A DNA stretch of 64,000 nt from CBDBJK01 sp965206395 (GTDB lineage Bacteria > Chloroflexota > Dehalococcoidia > Lucifugimonadales > CATOSD01). The notes beneath the pieces were generated by a model. The model saw only the letters and a program-made list of their open reading frames with translations. It was not told the DNA's origin and did not search any database. Numbering within the stretch: the stretch's first letter is position 1; every line of letters begins with the position of its first letter. This document shows positions 35,326-44,733 of this stretch, piece after piece. The DNA lies in contig CBDBJK010000037.1 in NCBI GenBank assembly GCA_965206395.1, positions 310,001 through 374,000 on the forward strand, written 5' to 3'. The position numbers and the translations under genes were made by a program.

Positions 35326-36225
35326 ATGGCGCAGGAGCGAGTTGCATATATTAACGGGGAAATCCTACCTGAGAGCGAGGTGAAAATTCCTTTCCGCGAT
35401 AGGGGTTTCATGGCGGGCGACACCGTCTTCGACACCACGCGCACTTTTGATAAGAAGATTTTCAAGCTGCAAGAACACCTCGACAGATTATACAACTCGC
35501 TGAAATACATGCGAATAGACCCCGGCCTGAGCAAGGAACAGATGCACGGCCTGACTATGCAGGTGCTGGAGGCCAACCTTTCGTTGCTCGGCGAGACGGA
35601 CGATTATTGGATATCGCAACGCATCACAAGAGGCGTGCCCACGAACGAGGGCTTGAAACCAACGGTGCTCATCGAGTGCGCGCCGCTGCCTTTCGAGTCG
35701 CGAGCCAACTACTACCGCGACGGTATGCCCGTGATCGTTCCATCGGTACGACGCACTCCGCCTGAGGCGATGAGTCCACGCGCCAAGGTACACAACTACG
35801 TCAATCTTCAGCTCGCTGAAATGGAAGTCAAGTCGCAGAACCCGAACGGGTGGCCCATTTTGCTCGACATGAACGGGAACCTCGCGGAAGGCCCCGGTTC
35901 CAACTTCTTCATAGTTAAAGACGGCGCGGTAATCACGCCCAAGGAGCAGTACATCCTTTCCGGTATAAGCCGTAAGACTGCGATAGAGCTTGCACAGGAA
36001 CTCGGTGTAGAAGTTCATGAAGCGGACATTGACCTCTTTGACGCCTATACCGCAGACGAGGCGTTCGTAACATCGACAAGCTTCTGCATATGCCCCGTGT
36101 CGTCGGTCAACGGCAATGACATTGCTGGTGGAGCCGTGCCTGGCCCTGTGACTAATCGTCTCATGAACGCCTATAGTGGACTGGTCGGCATGGACTTTGT
36201 ACAGCAGTATCTGGAGAGGTTGTAG
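35326..36225 (+). CDS. Class IV aminotransferase (branched-chain or D-amino-acid type)
   Basis: PLP-dependent fold-type IV enzyme, 299 residues. VAYINGEILPESEVKIPFRDRGF opens the fold; SPRAKVHNYVNLQLAEMEVK includes the PLP-binding Lys; NLAEGPGSNFFIV and EAFVTSTSFCICPV form the cofactor phosphate pocket. Start ATG 35326 with AAGGAGG eight bases upstream. Fifty-three bases before the class III aminotransferase; the pair may act on successive amino-group transfers or share a substrate class. Exact substrate not assignable. Confidence 0.9.
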   Translation: MAQERVAYINGEILPESEVKIPFRDRGFMAGDTVFDTTRTFDKKIFKLQEHLDRLYNSLKYMRIDPGLSKEQMHGLTMQVLEANLSLLGETDDYWISQRITRGVPTNEGLKPTVLIECAPLPFESRANYYRDGMPVIVPSVRRTPPEAMSPRAKVHNYVNLQLAEMEVKSQNPNGWPILLDMNGNLAEGPGSNFFIVKDGAVITPKEQYILSGISRKTAIELAQELGVEVHEADIDLFDAYTADEAFVTSTSFCICPVSSVNGNDIAGGAVPGPVTNRLMNAYSGLVGMDFVQQYLERL

Positions 36226-36278
36226 GCGTCCGTTTACCCAAACATGCTATTTGAATACCTGGAGCGAGGAGAGAGAAG

Positions 36279-37661
36279 ATGACCGTTTTGTCTGACAGCG
36301 AAGCCCTGCGAAGAACTTCCCTGAAATACCTCTGGATGCACAATCGAGATTGGACGCACATGGCTGAGGAGGGCGACCCGCTGATAATGGTCGAGGGCCG
36401 CGGAGTAAGAGTCACAGATTCAGAAGGACAGACCTGGATAGACGTCAATGGGGGCTATACTTCCGTAAACGTGGGATATGGCCGCACGGAGATTGCCGAT
36501 GCCGCCTATGAGCAGATGGTCAAGATTCCTTACTTCCCCAATAGCACGACTACGATCCCGACCATCAAGCTAGCCGAAAAGTTGGCGCAGATTACACCGG
36601 GCAGTCTGGAGCGCGCCTGGCCTGTAAGCGGCGGTTCGGAGGCAAATGAGACCGCGTTAAAGATTGCGCGAAGCTATCACAAAAGAAGGGGCGATTACGG
36701 TCGCTACAAGATAATCAGCAGAAGGGGTTCCTATCATGGCACGACTGGAGGCGTTCTGTGGCTGGGTGGCAGCGCGGCGACGCCACGCGACGACTTTGAA
36801 CCGGCATACCCCGGCATGGTTCATGCGCCTCAGCCGAATCCGTACCGTTGCGAGCTAGGGGGAGAGACAGCTTCCGAATGCGCGGTGCGATGTGCTCAGG
36901 CCATCGAAGAGTTGATCCTGTTCCACGGCCCCAACACTGTGGCCGCTGTCATAGCCGAGCCGGTGTCTGCCGCATCCGCCGCCGCCGTCCCAGGAGATGA
37001 ATACTGGCCGATGCTCAGAGAGATATGCGACGAATACGGGGTGCTGCTGATAGCGGATGAGGTTATATGCGGTTTCGGTCGCACGGGTAAGATGTTCGCT
37101 GTGGAGCATTGGGAGGTTGTGCCCGACATAATGACCGTAGCCAAAGGCATTGTAAGCAGCTACCTGCCACTGGCCTCAACAATCGTTACCGCCGAAGTCG
37201 CCGATGTCTTCGCTGGGGAGGAGAACGTCTTTCGTCAGGCATTGACCTTTGGAGGGCATCCTGTCTCAGCGGCGGCGGCGCTCAAAAACATCGAATTTAT
37301 AGAGAAAGAAGAACTGGTGCAGAACTCTGCCGATGTCGGAGCATACTTCCTCGAACAGCTTCAGGACCTCAAACAGGACCACCCGATAATCGGCGATGTC
37401 CGAGGCATCGGACTGCTGCTCGGCATCGAGTTGGTGAGCGATCGTGACAAGAAAACGTACTTCCCCTCCAGCCTCAAATTGGGGGATCGACTTAACGAAA
37501 AATTCCGTGAGCAAGGTCTGCTCCTGCGCAGTGGAGGGCAGACAATTAGCTTTGGGCCGCCACTATGCCTGACTCCCTCTGACGCAGACGAAATCGTGAT
37601 AGGTATTGACCGGGCGACCGGCGAGCTTGAGAGCGAGTTGGCGGCGTCTGCAATAACCTGA
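36279..37661 (+). CDS. Class III aminotransferase (omega-amino acid type)
   Basis: 460 residues, PLP fold-type I. ARSYHKRRGDYGRYKIISRRGSYHG, IADEVICGFGRTGKMFA and IMTVAKGIVSSYLPL with the PLP Lys are all present. FGGHPVSAAAALKNIEFIE follows. Related to the gene at 61,867-63,240, with the same VISxxGSYHG and CDE(V)I-GFGRTG segments. GGAGAGAG precedes the ATG. Typical substrates are beta-alanine, GABA, taurine or polyamines. Confidence 0.92.
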   Translation: MTVLSDSEALRRTSLKYLWMHNRDWTHMAEEGDPLIMVEGRGVRVTDSEGQTWIDVNGGYTSVNVGYGRTEIADAAYEQMVKIPYFPNSTTTIPTIKLAEKLAQITPGSLERAWPVSGGSEANETALKIARSYHKRRGDYGRYKIISRRGSYHGTTGGVLWLGGSAATPRDDFEPAYPGMVHAPQPNPYRCELGGETASECAVRCAQAIEELILFHGPNTVAAVIAEPVSAASAAAVPGDEYWPMLREICDEYGVLLIADEVICGFGRTGKMFAVEHWEVVPDIMTVAKGIVSSYLPLASTIVTAEVADVFAGEENVFRQALTFGGHPVSAAAALKNIEFIEKEELVQNSADVGAYFLEQLQDLKQDHPIIGDVRGIGLLLGIELVSDRDKKTYFPSSLKLGDRLNEKFREQGLLLRSGGQTISFGPPLCLTPSDADEIVIGIDRATGELESELAASAIT

Positions 37662-37778
37662 TGACAACGTCGAGAGGCGAGGAATAGGCGTTTATAGGAG
37701 CATCACTTCTTTCAAGATCTGCCTCAGAGTATTGACCACGATGGTGGCCCAGATGCCCCGGCTATGCTCCTCGCTTGC

Positions 37779-37798
37779 GCCGAGTTTGGGAACTCGGC
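37779..37798 (+). terminator. Weak terminator-like hairpin after the aminotransferase
   Basis: GCCGAGTT (37779-37786) pairs with AACTCGGC (37791-37798), loop TGGG, followed by CTTTC. Located in the 270-base gap between the class III aminotransferase and the Asp-box propeller gene. Confidence 0.4.
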
Positions 37799-37931
37799 CT
37801 TTCGGGGCGCTGAAAGCTTAGAGGGTCAGCGAATTGACAACTTCAATGTTTGATCTTATAGTCGGCGGTGACTCAGGTTATTGCGTCTTTCTTGCAATAG
37901 GTCAGTAGTAGCAAACCGAAAGGAGGATGCT

Positions 37932-38888
37932 GTGAGCATCGTATTCGGAACCGCTAATGGCATCTGGAAGGTTGATAGCGATAAGCCGGAACGCATAGGG
38001 CTTCCGGGTAGATACGTTAGCCATGTGGTGAATAGCAACGATTATACTCTTGCGGCAGCGCCCAACGATGGCCTTTACGCGCTCTCCGAGGTTGGAGAGC
38101 ACCGCATTTGGGAGGGCGACGCCCGCTCCTGCGCCATCGGGCCTGACGGCAAGCTCTACCTGGGCATTGAGCCTGCCATGATATTTCGCAGCGAGGACAG
38201 TGGCAAAACCTGGCAGCGGCTGGACAAGATTGACGAGATGCCCACGCGGGATAAGTGGTACTTCCCTCCCCCGCCACATGAGCCTCACGTCCGTTCCATA
38301 GACTTCCTGCCCGGCGAGCCGACCAGCGTGCTGGCTGGCGTAGAGGTAGGTGGCGTGCTTCTTTCCCTGGATTTCGGCAATACCTGGAGGGAGATGAACA
38401 ACGGTGTCAATGTGGACGTTCACACCGTACGTCCTGATCCTTCCCAACCGGGGAGGCTGATGGCCGTTACAGGTGGAGGTATATATGCCAGCGAGGACGG
38501 CGGCGAATCGTGGGAGAAACGTGAGACGGGCATCGGTCAGGGCTATGCTGTGGGGCTGCACTTTAACCCCCACCGTTCTGGTGAGGTTCTGGTCGCCACA
38601 GGCCAGCGCCCCCCTGGATTGAATGCGCAGGTATATCACTCCCTGGATGCAGGGCGCAGTTGGCACCGGTTATCGAGTGACACTCTCCCTTCGGGATATC
38701 ACAGAGTTCCCGTTATGCTGTTCACCGAGGATACTGCGTGGCTGGCAACTGACAAGGGGCAGGTATTTAAGGCTGAATTACCTCTGAGGGATGGCAAGTG
38801 GTCGCTGGTATGCGAGATACCAGCGACTATCAACGCCGCCTCAGCCGGTGGTAGCCCGTCGTCGATTGATTCAGGATTCAGAGGGTAA
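37932..38888 (+). CDS. Asp-box (BNR/Vps10-like) beta-propeller protein
   Basis: 318 residues from GTG 37932 with AAAGGAGG; an upstream in-frame ATG at 37881 would add an atypical tail. Asp-box repeats appear as FRSEDSGKTWQRL, LSLDFGNTWREM, YASEDGGESWEKR and YHSLDAGRSWHRL. There is no signal peptide and no sialidase arginine triad that I can identify, so it is a cytoplasmic propeller of the glycosyl-hydrolase-like group often found near hydrolase and dehydrogenase genes. Activity unknown. Confidence 0.85.
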   Translation: MSIVFGTANGIWKVDSDKPERIGLPGRYVSHVVNSNDYTLAAAPNDGLYALSEVGEHRIWEGDARSCAIGPDGKLYLGIEPAMIFRSEDSGKTWQRLDKIDEMPTRDKWYFPPPPHEPHVRSIDFLPGEPTSVLAGVEVGGVLLSLDFGNTWREMNNGVNVDVHTVRPDPSQPGRLMAVTGGGIYASEDGGESWEKRETGIGQGYAVGLHFNPHRSGEVLVATGQRPPGLNAQVYHSLDAGRSWHRLSSDTLPSGYHRVPVMLFTEDTAWLATDKGQVFKAELPLRDGKWSLVCEIPATINAASAGGSPSSIDSGFRG

Positions 38889-39181
38889 GGCGCAATAGCT
38901 ATACCAATCCATGGCTGCTGGCGTTACGCAGCCTCAGTGCGATTTGTCAAGGCTTGTCTTGCTGGGAATGTTGCTCACGCGCTTGCCTACAACGAAGCCT
39001 TGAATGGGACTGATCCCTATCGAAGGTTGCTGTCTTGAGCTATCAGCAGGCAGTCATATAGTCCGTGCTATTTCAAGATGGTGGCACTGGGTTCCATCTG
39101 GGAATATCAGTTAACCTCGCTCTCCGGGGGATGACAGAATTCGAACTGAGCTTGCGGCTAACGCATAGGAGAAATCGGAAA

Positions 39182-40594
39182 ATGGCTGATGATAATTCTC
39201 TGCATTACAGAGCGATAACTGAAGTCGCCAAACTGATCGAATCGAAACAGGTTTCGCCAGTTAAACTTACCTCGCATTTGCTCAGTCGAATCGAGAGCCT
39301 CGACCCTAGATTCAAGAGCTACGCGACCGTTATGGTGGACCACGCGCTGGCCGCAGCCAGGTCGGCAGAACAAGAGATTCAGTCGGGCACGTATCGCGGC
39401 CCATTGCACGGCGTTCCGATTGCGGTCAAGGACTTGTGCTTCACCAAGGGTGTACGAACCATGGGTGGAACAAAATCGCTCGCCGATAACATTCCCGACT
39501 TCGACGCTACCGTCGTGACGAAATTTCATGCCGCAGGCGCAGTACTGCTTGGTAAGCTCAACCTCACTGAGGGCGCTATGGCCGGCTATAATCCCGACTT
39601 CGATATTCCAGTCAACCCCTGGAACGCCGAACGGTGGGCGGGCGCATCGTCGAGCGGTTCGGGCGTCGCAACTGCTGTCGGAATGTGCTTCGGCTCGCTC
39701 GGCAGCGACACAGGCGGCTCGATCAGATTTCCCGCTGCTGCCTGTGGAGTCGTCGGCCTCAAGCCTACGTGGGGCCGGGTGAGTCGATACGGAGTTCTGG
39801 CTCTAGCCGAATCGCTAGACCACGTAGGCCCGCTCACTCGAAGCGCTGCCGACGCGGGAATCGTTCTGCAAGCAATTTCAGGCCGCGATCCGAACGACCC
39901 AACGTCACTGCCCGATGCCGTACCTGATATGCTCAATAGCATTGAGCAGGGTGTTAAGGGAGTTCGAATAGGACTCGATGAGAATTACGTCAGTAAGGGA
40001 GTTGACCCAGAGCTTACCGAAGCGGTGCTCGCAGGGGTGCGAATTCTCGAAGCGCAGGGCGCTGAAATCGTTGACGTGAACTTGCCGGATATGGAGGAGT
40101 ACCTTTCGGGATGGCCTACACTTTGCTCAGCGGAAGCCCTCGCCGCACATGAAGCGACTTATCCCTCTCGACGTGATGACTATGGGCCCTGGTTCCGCGA
40201 TTGGCTGGACCTAGGCGCGAGTGTTACCGGCGCGGCGTATGCCAAAGCAAACAACCTGCGCGCCGCCTCGAACGGCCAACTTCGGCACATATTTGAGCGT
40301 ATCGACGTGTTGGCGTGTCCTTCGATGCCCGGACCACCGTTCCCGATGGACCCTAGTTGGCTGTACGGGCCTATGGGAGATGAGGGCCTGGATATGTCGT
40401 TGCTGAAGTTCTCTGCCCCGTTTGATTTCAACGGCGCGCCGACGATTTCTCTGCCGTGTGGCTTGAACAACGAAGGACTTCCGCTGAGCTTGCAGTTCGT
40501 TGGGAAGCATCTTCAGGAGCCGCTGCTTTGCAGAATTGGTCATACTTATGAACAGCTAACAGACTGGCATAGCGCCAGACCGCCGATTGACTAG
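39182..40594 (+). CDS. Amidase-signature family amidase
   Basis: 470 residues from ATG 39182 (AGGAGA upstream). The Ser-cisSer-Lys triad is visible: GVPIAVKDLCFTKGVRTMGG gives Lys, GASSSGSGVATAVG the cis-Ser, SDTGGSIRFPAAACGVVGLKP the nucleophile Ser. It hydrolyses a carboxamide. A GatA role is unlikely as no gatB or gatC is near. It converges on the amidohydrolase gene and is 40% or so alike in layout to the second amidase at 44,734. Substrate unknown. Confidence 0.92.
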   Translation: MADDNSLHYRAITEVAKLIESKQVSPVKLTSHLLSRIESLDPRFKSYATVMVDHALAAARSAEQEIQSGTYRGPLHGVPIAVKDLCFTKGVRTMGGTKSLADNIPDFDATVVTKFHAAGAVLLGKLNLTEGAMAGYNPDFDIPVNPWNAERWAGASSSGSGVATAVGMCFGSLGSDTGGSIRFPAAACGVVGLKPTWGRVSRYGVLALAESLDHVGPLTRSAADAGIVLQAISGRDPNDPTSLPDAVPDMLNSIEQGVKGVRIGLDENYVSKGVDPELTEAVLAGVRILEAQGAEIVDVNLPDMEEYLSGWPTLCSAEALAAHEATYPSRRDDYGPWFRDWLDLGASVTGAAYAKANNLRAASNGQLRHIFERIDVLACPSMPGPPFPMDPSWLYGPMGDEGLDMSLLKFSAPFDFNGAPTISLPCGLNNEGLPLSLQFVGKHLQEPLLCRIGHTYEQLTDWHSARPPID

Positions 40595-40625
40595 CCAGTA
40601 CGCTAATTTAATACTGAGAATCCTA

Positions 40626-41834
40626 TCAGGAACCCACGAAAGGGTCTGGCTCCCAGCCCCAGGGCCGCGGGGCCCACTCTGGAGTGAAGATGTCCCCTCT
40701 CTTCACCGTGAGCACGGGGACTATTGCCTTATCTGCACGAAGGCTTGCCCTCTGGCCGCTGCGGGTGTCATTGTCGTAGATCACCCAATCACCATTTCTA
40801 ATTTCCAGCACAGAGAGGTCCGCAGACCGACCGACAGCCAGGCTCCCCAAACGGTCCTCCCTCCCAATGGCTTTGGCCGGATTTGTGGTTGCCATGGTGA
40901 CCACCTGCTCCAGAGAAAAACCCAGGGCCAGGAACCGTGTCATCACCTCTACGAAGCTATGAACGGTTTCCCTCCGGCTGTTAGCGGTCAGGTCAGTGCC
41001 CAGGCAGTGGGGTACCAGTCCCTGGTCCAGCATTCGTTGGGTTACATCGATGCTGTTGCCCCCTCCAATACCCATATCAAACCACACACCTCTGTCCAGA
41101 GCCTCCTTCGCCTCAGGCACGGCAGTACCCTTTTCATCCAGAATCCCACCCACGGCATGAGTACAACAGTGGGTGACGATGTCCCCCTTTTCCAGGACGG
41201 GGAGCAGCTTGCGAATGGCGTCTGGCTCGAACCGGGCCGTCACGTCACCTGCGATACCGATATGCATCATGAGCGGTATGGCACTCTCTTTGGCGACCTG
41301 TTTGGCCCGCCGGGCCAGCTCAACGCCTATCAATTCCAGGGTCAGACCTGTCATCCGTATCTTGATCCCCTTTATGACATCCGCGTTGGCCTCAATTGTG
41401 CGCATTGTTGCGTCCAAATCTAGACTTTGTTCACCTAGGATATCCGGGAACTGCGCCTGCCCAGTACGGCCAATGTGCAGGAAGGGTATGATCTCAGTAC
41501 GCGCATTGGGAATGACGTACAATGGAATGCCTTCAAAGTTGTTGCACCCTGCACTTCCCGCATCCACTACCGTAGTTACTCCGGCACGCACGCCTATTAG
41601 ATCGGCATCCAGGCCCAAGGTAGGTGGTGTACCACCGCGGTACACGTGGGTGTGGGTATCGATGAGGCCAGGGGTCACGGTATTGCCATGAATGTTGACC
41701 AACTGCCTAGCTTCCTCAGTGATGTTGGGTGCAATGGCAGCGATGGTACCCTTATCCACAGCTACATCATGCACGCCATTGAGGCCCAGAGACGGGTCAA
41801 CTATTATTCCGCCCTTTAGTATTAGGTCGTACAT
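40626..41834 (-). CDS. Amidohydrolase/deacetylase-family metallohydrolase
   Basis: 402 residues of the dihydroorotase/deacetylase-like amidohydrolase branch. DLILKGGIIVDPSLGLNG starts the N-terminal sandwich. The metal site is GLIDTHTHVY (HxH), DVIKGIKIRMTG (bridging carboxylated Lys), LMMHIGIAG (His), THCCTHAVGG (His) and LGTDLT (Asp). NPAKAIGREDRLGSLAVGRSADL closes the fold. Resembles the EF_0837/AHA_3915 group. Likely acts on a cyclic amide, hydantoin or N-acyl substrate, which would suit the adjacent amidase. Confidence 0.9.
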   Translation of the reverse strand: MYDLILKGGIIVDPSLGLNGVHDVAVDKGTIAAIAPNITEEARQLVNIHGNTVTPGLIDTHTHVYRGGTPPTLGLDADLIGVRAGVTTVVDAGSAGCNNFEGIPLYVIPNARTEIIPFLHIGRTGQAQFPDILGEQSLDLDATMRTIEANADVIKGIKIRMTGLTLELIGVELARRAKQVAKESAIPLMMHIGIAGDVTARFEPDAIRKLLPVLEKGDIVTHCCTHAVGGILDEKGTAVPEAKEALDRGVWFDMGIGGGNSIDVTQRMLDQGLVPHCLGTDLTANSRRETVHSFVEVMTRFLALGFSLEQVVTMATTNPAKAIGREDRLGSLAVGRSADLSVLEIRNGDWVIYDNDTRSGQRASLRADKAIVPVLTVKRGDIFTPEWAPRPWGWEPDPFVGS

Positions 41835-42065
41835 TTGCTACACCTCCCACAGGCACTGCGATACGCCCCAAGAAGCTTCCTGGAGCTTCCCCGACGACGC
41901 AAAATATAACACGGTCTTGATGACAATGCCATTTGTTGGACTGAGGAATAGGGCTGCGCCTCCACCATCCGAAGGCCCTCAACCACTCTTAATTGCTGGT
42001 CAGGTATGTGGAAAAATGGCCCTTTCAGATCGACCCTTCACAAAGTACAGTCAATTGGCACGCCG

Positions 42066-42378
42066 TTAGGTCAGTTCAATAACACTAACATTCCGATTGC
42101 TGCGACAAATACACCGAGTACTATCCGGCCAATTCCTCCCGCGAGCATTAACAGTGTGAATAGCAGCGAACTCCTGGCCTAGTTCGAGCTTGTTGTCCAA
42201 CAGATCTACATCGATGATGGTGGTCGCCCCAGAGATAGCAGACCCCTGGATACAGTTTAGCCCTACGCCCTTACAGCCGAAGACGGCGACGGTGGTCCCC
42301 GGTTGGACTCACGCTATGTTGATGGCAGCCCTTACGCCTGTTGTCATACCACAGCCCACTAGAGCCGCCTGGGGGAAG
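42066..42378 (-). pseudogene. Zinc-dependent alcohol dehydrogenase fragment
   Basis: Reads FPQAALVGCGMTTGVRAAINIA, a stop, then VQPGTTVAVFGCKGVGLN, CIQGSAISGATTIIDVDLLD and NKLELGQEFAAIHTVN before drifting to an unrelated end. This is the Rossmann half of a class-III-type alcohol dehydrogenase. The N-terminal catalytic half and the C-terminus are missing. Decayed remnant. Confidence 0.82.
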
Positions 42379-42762
42379 TGCTGTGCATCCGCGCAGCATA
42401 TCGTGCAGTACCAGCAGGGTAGACTAGCCAACACTGGAAACGCTAGCATAGGTGAATGCTCGCTATACTCATTCCACAGGCTGAGTTTCCAGGTGATAGA
42501 TGTCAAAACAATATCCCGTATGTCGGGGACCACATCTAGTCTTTCCACGGCTCGGTATTCCCATGCAAGCCTGTGTGGTGGCCTCGCTCCACCCGAAACT
42601 CAGCGGAGTATTGCCTGGGCAGAGCTTGTGCTGCGGGATCAGATTGTCCCCACCTAGTAATGCCTCAGTTCGATGGTGTTGCCATCCCAGTCCTTGATGT
42701 ATATGGAAGTCGCCATGCCTCTGGCTCCTGAGCGTTGGGCTGGTGATTCGCTTAAAACACTA

Positions 42763-43603
42763 GGTTGTGTTGACATTTGGTGCATAATGGATACATGTCA
42801 ACGACTGAATTACGCAATGAACAATGGTCGAAAATCCTTGAATTTCTGCGCTCATGCCCAGACCTCTACGTTGGAGAGGAGGACGATTGCAGGCGCTACG
42901 TCGAGGCCATCCTGTGGATGGCACGAAGTGGTGCTCCTTGGAGACTGCTGCCTGAGCACTACGGTCACTGGAACAGCGTATATAAGCGCTTCGCACGCTG
43001 GTGTGAAAAGGGTGTATGGGAACGAATGCATCAGCATTTTGTGCAAGACCCCGATATGGAGCATGTCATCATTGATAGCACTGTGATAGCACTGTGATAG
43101 CACTGTGATAGCACTGTGGTTCGCGCTCATCCCTGTGCTGCTGGAGCCTCCAAAAAAACGGTGGCCAATCGGCCCAAGCTCTTGGCCGGAGCCGAGGCGG
43201 GTTCAGTACCAAGATCCACGTGAGCGTGGATGGATTGGGCAACCCGTTGCGCTTTGAGCTCACAGCAGGTCAACGTCACGACATCACCCAGGCACAGGCA
43301 TTGATTGCTGATTTCGAAACCGAGCATGTGATTGCTGATAAGGGATACGATTCGATGGATTTTCTCCAATGCATCCTGGGCAGGGGCGCGTTACCTGTGA
43401 TTCCACCTCGGTCAAATCGAAAGACGCCACGAGAGTATGATGAGTACCTTTACCGAGAGCGCCACCTTGTGGAGTGTTTCATCAACAAGATCAAGCACTA
43501 CCGGCATATCTTCTCTCGCTTTGACAAGCTGTCATCGCGTTTCCTGGGATTCTTGAACTTCGTCGGTGCTCTCATATGGCTCAGATGAAATGTCAACACA
43601 ACC
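42763..43603. mobile_element. IS5-family (IS427-like) insertion sequence, copy 2
   Basis: An 841-bp element with the same terminal repeats as copy 1 and a TA duplication (42761-42762, 43604-43605). It carries four copies of the 11-bp unit CTGTGATAGCA (about 43,075-43,118); copy 1 has three. It is oriented opposite to copy 1. Confidence 0.93.
42795..43588 (+). pseudogene. IS5-family transposase, copy 2, broken by repeat expansion
   Basis: OrfA begins MSTTELRNEQ at 42795 and stops at ...DSTVIAL within the 11-bp repeats. The A7 slippery run for OrfA-OrfB frameshifting is intact at 43152-43158. OrfB supplies FSTKIHVSVDG, ADKGYDS and the C-terminal Glu region. Because the four-unit expansion adds 33 bases it keeps frame but inserts TGA and TAG codons, so no fused transposase can be made without readthrough. 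Confidence 0.85.
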
Positions 43604-43654
43604 TAACCTCTTGTTGGCTCAGATACTCTGAGAGTTGCACCATATCTGCTGGCG

Positions 43655-44073
43655 GATGGGACCGTTGACTACCAGCACTGGCACAGGAGAGCTAATGGAG
43701 GCTGATATGGAGTGGACGATGTTGGTTTCCTCATTTAGTACACTGAGGGCTGAGATGAGGACTGGAAAGTATTGAGGCAGACAGACATTACGGCGCAGGC
43801 AGTCACCTTCTCTGCGGTTACAAAGCGGCGGCGCATATAAAGCTCCAGTATCCCTTCATCGCCTTTCACGTCCACGTAGTCCAGCATCTGCCTAACCTTG
43901 TACTCCACAGTTGGCACCACGGGCAGGCCATCGGTCCAGCCCATATGGTAGCATTCCTCGATAGCTTCCACGATGTCCCTGGTTACCACAAGCCCGGCTT
44001 CTTCTCTGTTGGTCTCCGATGCTATCGTCTCAGTCAGAAGAGCCTTATAGCCCGCTTCAGTCACTTTTTGCAT
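43655..44073 (-). pseudogene. Fragment of the GWTDGLPVVPPT family (UGSC-associated protein)
   Basis: Starts MQKVTEAGYKALLTETIAS; then VEAIEECYHMGWTDGLPVVP and EKVTACAVMSVC, and after a frameshift PVLVVNGPIRQQI. The GWTDGLPVVPPT and VNGPIxxxxGxNS motifs mark an uncharacterised family that often lies beside UGSC-motif (seleno)proteins. The coding sequence is broken near 43,740 and ends at a junction with VOC-type sequence. Non-functional. Confidence 0.65.
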
Positions 44074-44416
44074 GTCACCTGCTGAACCCGAAGTTCAAAA
44101 AATCCCAAGCTCTCTCGTCGACCGCCTCATAGACACTTTACGCTATGCTGCTTGACATACAAAGTCGAGCTTAGTTCATGGCTGTATTGCGCAACATTGT
44201 CTTGGGGTTATTGCGGCGCATAGGCAACGCCAATATTGCGGCGGCCATCAGAGAGATCGGTTGGAAACCTGGAGAGGCTTTGAGAATTTTGGGACTCGTA
44301 CCTCCATGATGACCGAAAACCCCTGCCGGATAGCCAGCCAAGGGTTGGACTCGGTTCCATCTTAATATTGGTGAGGTGTGTTGGTAGCTGGCGAACCATG
44401 AAAGGGACTCCAACCG

Positions 44417-44456
44417 CCATACCCCCGCGCTGGTGCAAGCAGGCGTGGGGGTATGG
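44417..44456. repeat. Long hairpin in a 400-base non-coding stretch
   Basis: CCATACCCCCGCGC (44417-44430) pairs with GGCGTGGGGGTATGG (44442-44456) with one mismatch or bulge. It lies just downstream of the AtzG-like gene on the minus strand and could be its terminator although no T-run follows. Nothing else recognisable lies in 44,074-44,479. Confidence 0.5.
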
Positions 44457-44479
44457 TGGCAGGTCTTCACCTAGCGACG

Positions 44480-44677
44480 TTAAGTCCGCCGGCCGGTATC
44501 GGCTCGAAAGACGTGGGATGTCCTAGTTGTCGAAAGATCTACTTCTCGAGAAACCTGCCTCATGCCATCCACCATGGTCTGTATCGTGGGAAGGACGATC
44601 TCCAGCTCCTCATCGGACATTGGAGTAAGATCGAAGTCCTCAATCATTTGTCGCAGGGTCTCTTTGTCCACAGGCAT
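44480..44677 (-). CDS. AtzG/GatC-like small subunit next to an amidase
   Basis: 65 residues: MPVDKETLRQMIEDFDLTPMS, then DEELEIVLPTIQTMVDGM. The two-helix body with a C-terminal arm ending in HVFRADT resembles AtzG-like and GatC-like small partners, which wrap around an amidase-signature enzyme and stabilise it. It follows the amidase by 56 bases on the same strand. Functionally the pair may resemble AtzE-AtzG (biuret-derivative amidase), though the substrate is unknown. Confidence 0.65.
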   Translation of the reverse strand: MPVDKETLRQMIEDFDLTPMSDEELEIVLPTIQTMVDGMRQVSREVDLSTTRTSHVFRADTGRRT

Positions 44678-44733
44678 ATGATCCTCCCGGTATGCGGTTT
44701 GTATCTGGCGGGTCTACAAAGTGGGCCGAAGGG

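Larger units (their letters stand above)
42654..43670 (-). pseudogene. VOC (glyoxalase/dioxygenase) C-terminal fragment split by IS5-family copy 2
   Basis: On the minus strand MVQLSEYLSQQEV (about 43,670-43,606) joins, after removing the element and one TA, to SVLSESPAQRSGARG and MATSIYIKDWDGNTIELRHY, stop at 42,654. The last part is the typical VOC C-terminus with its metal-ligand Glu in IEL. The N-terminal half is missing, so the gene was already a fragment when the IS arrived. Confidence 0.72.

Noticed and set aside
39158..39529. Minus-strand frame under the amidase start
   Set aside because: Antisense shadow with no family features.
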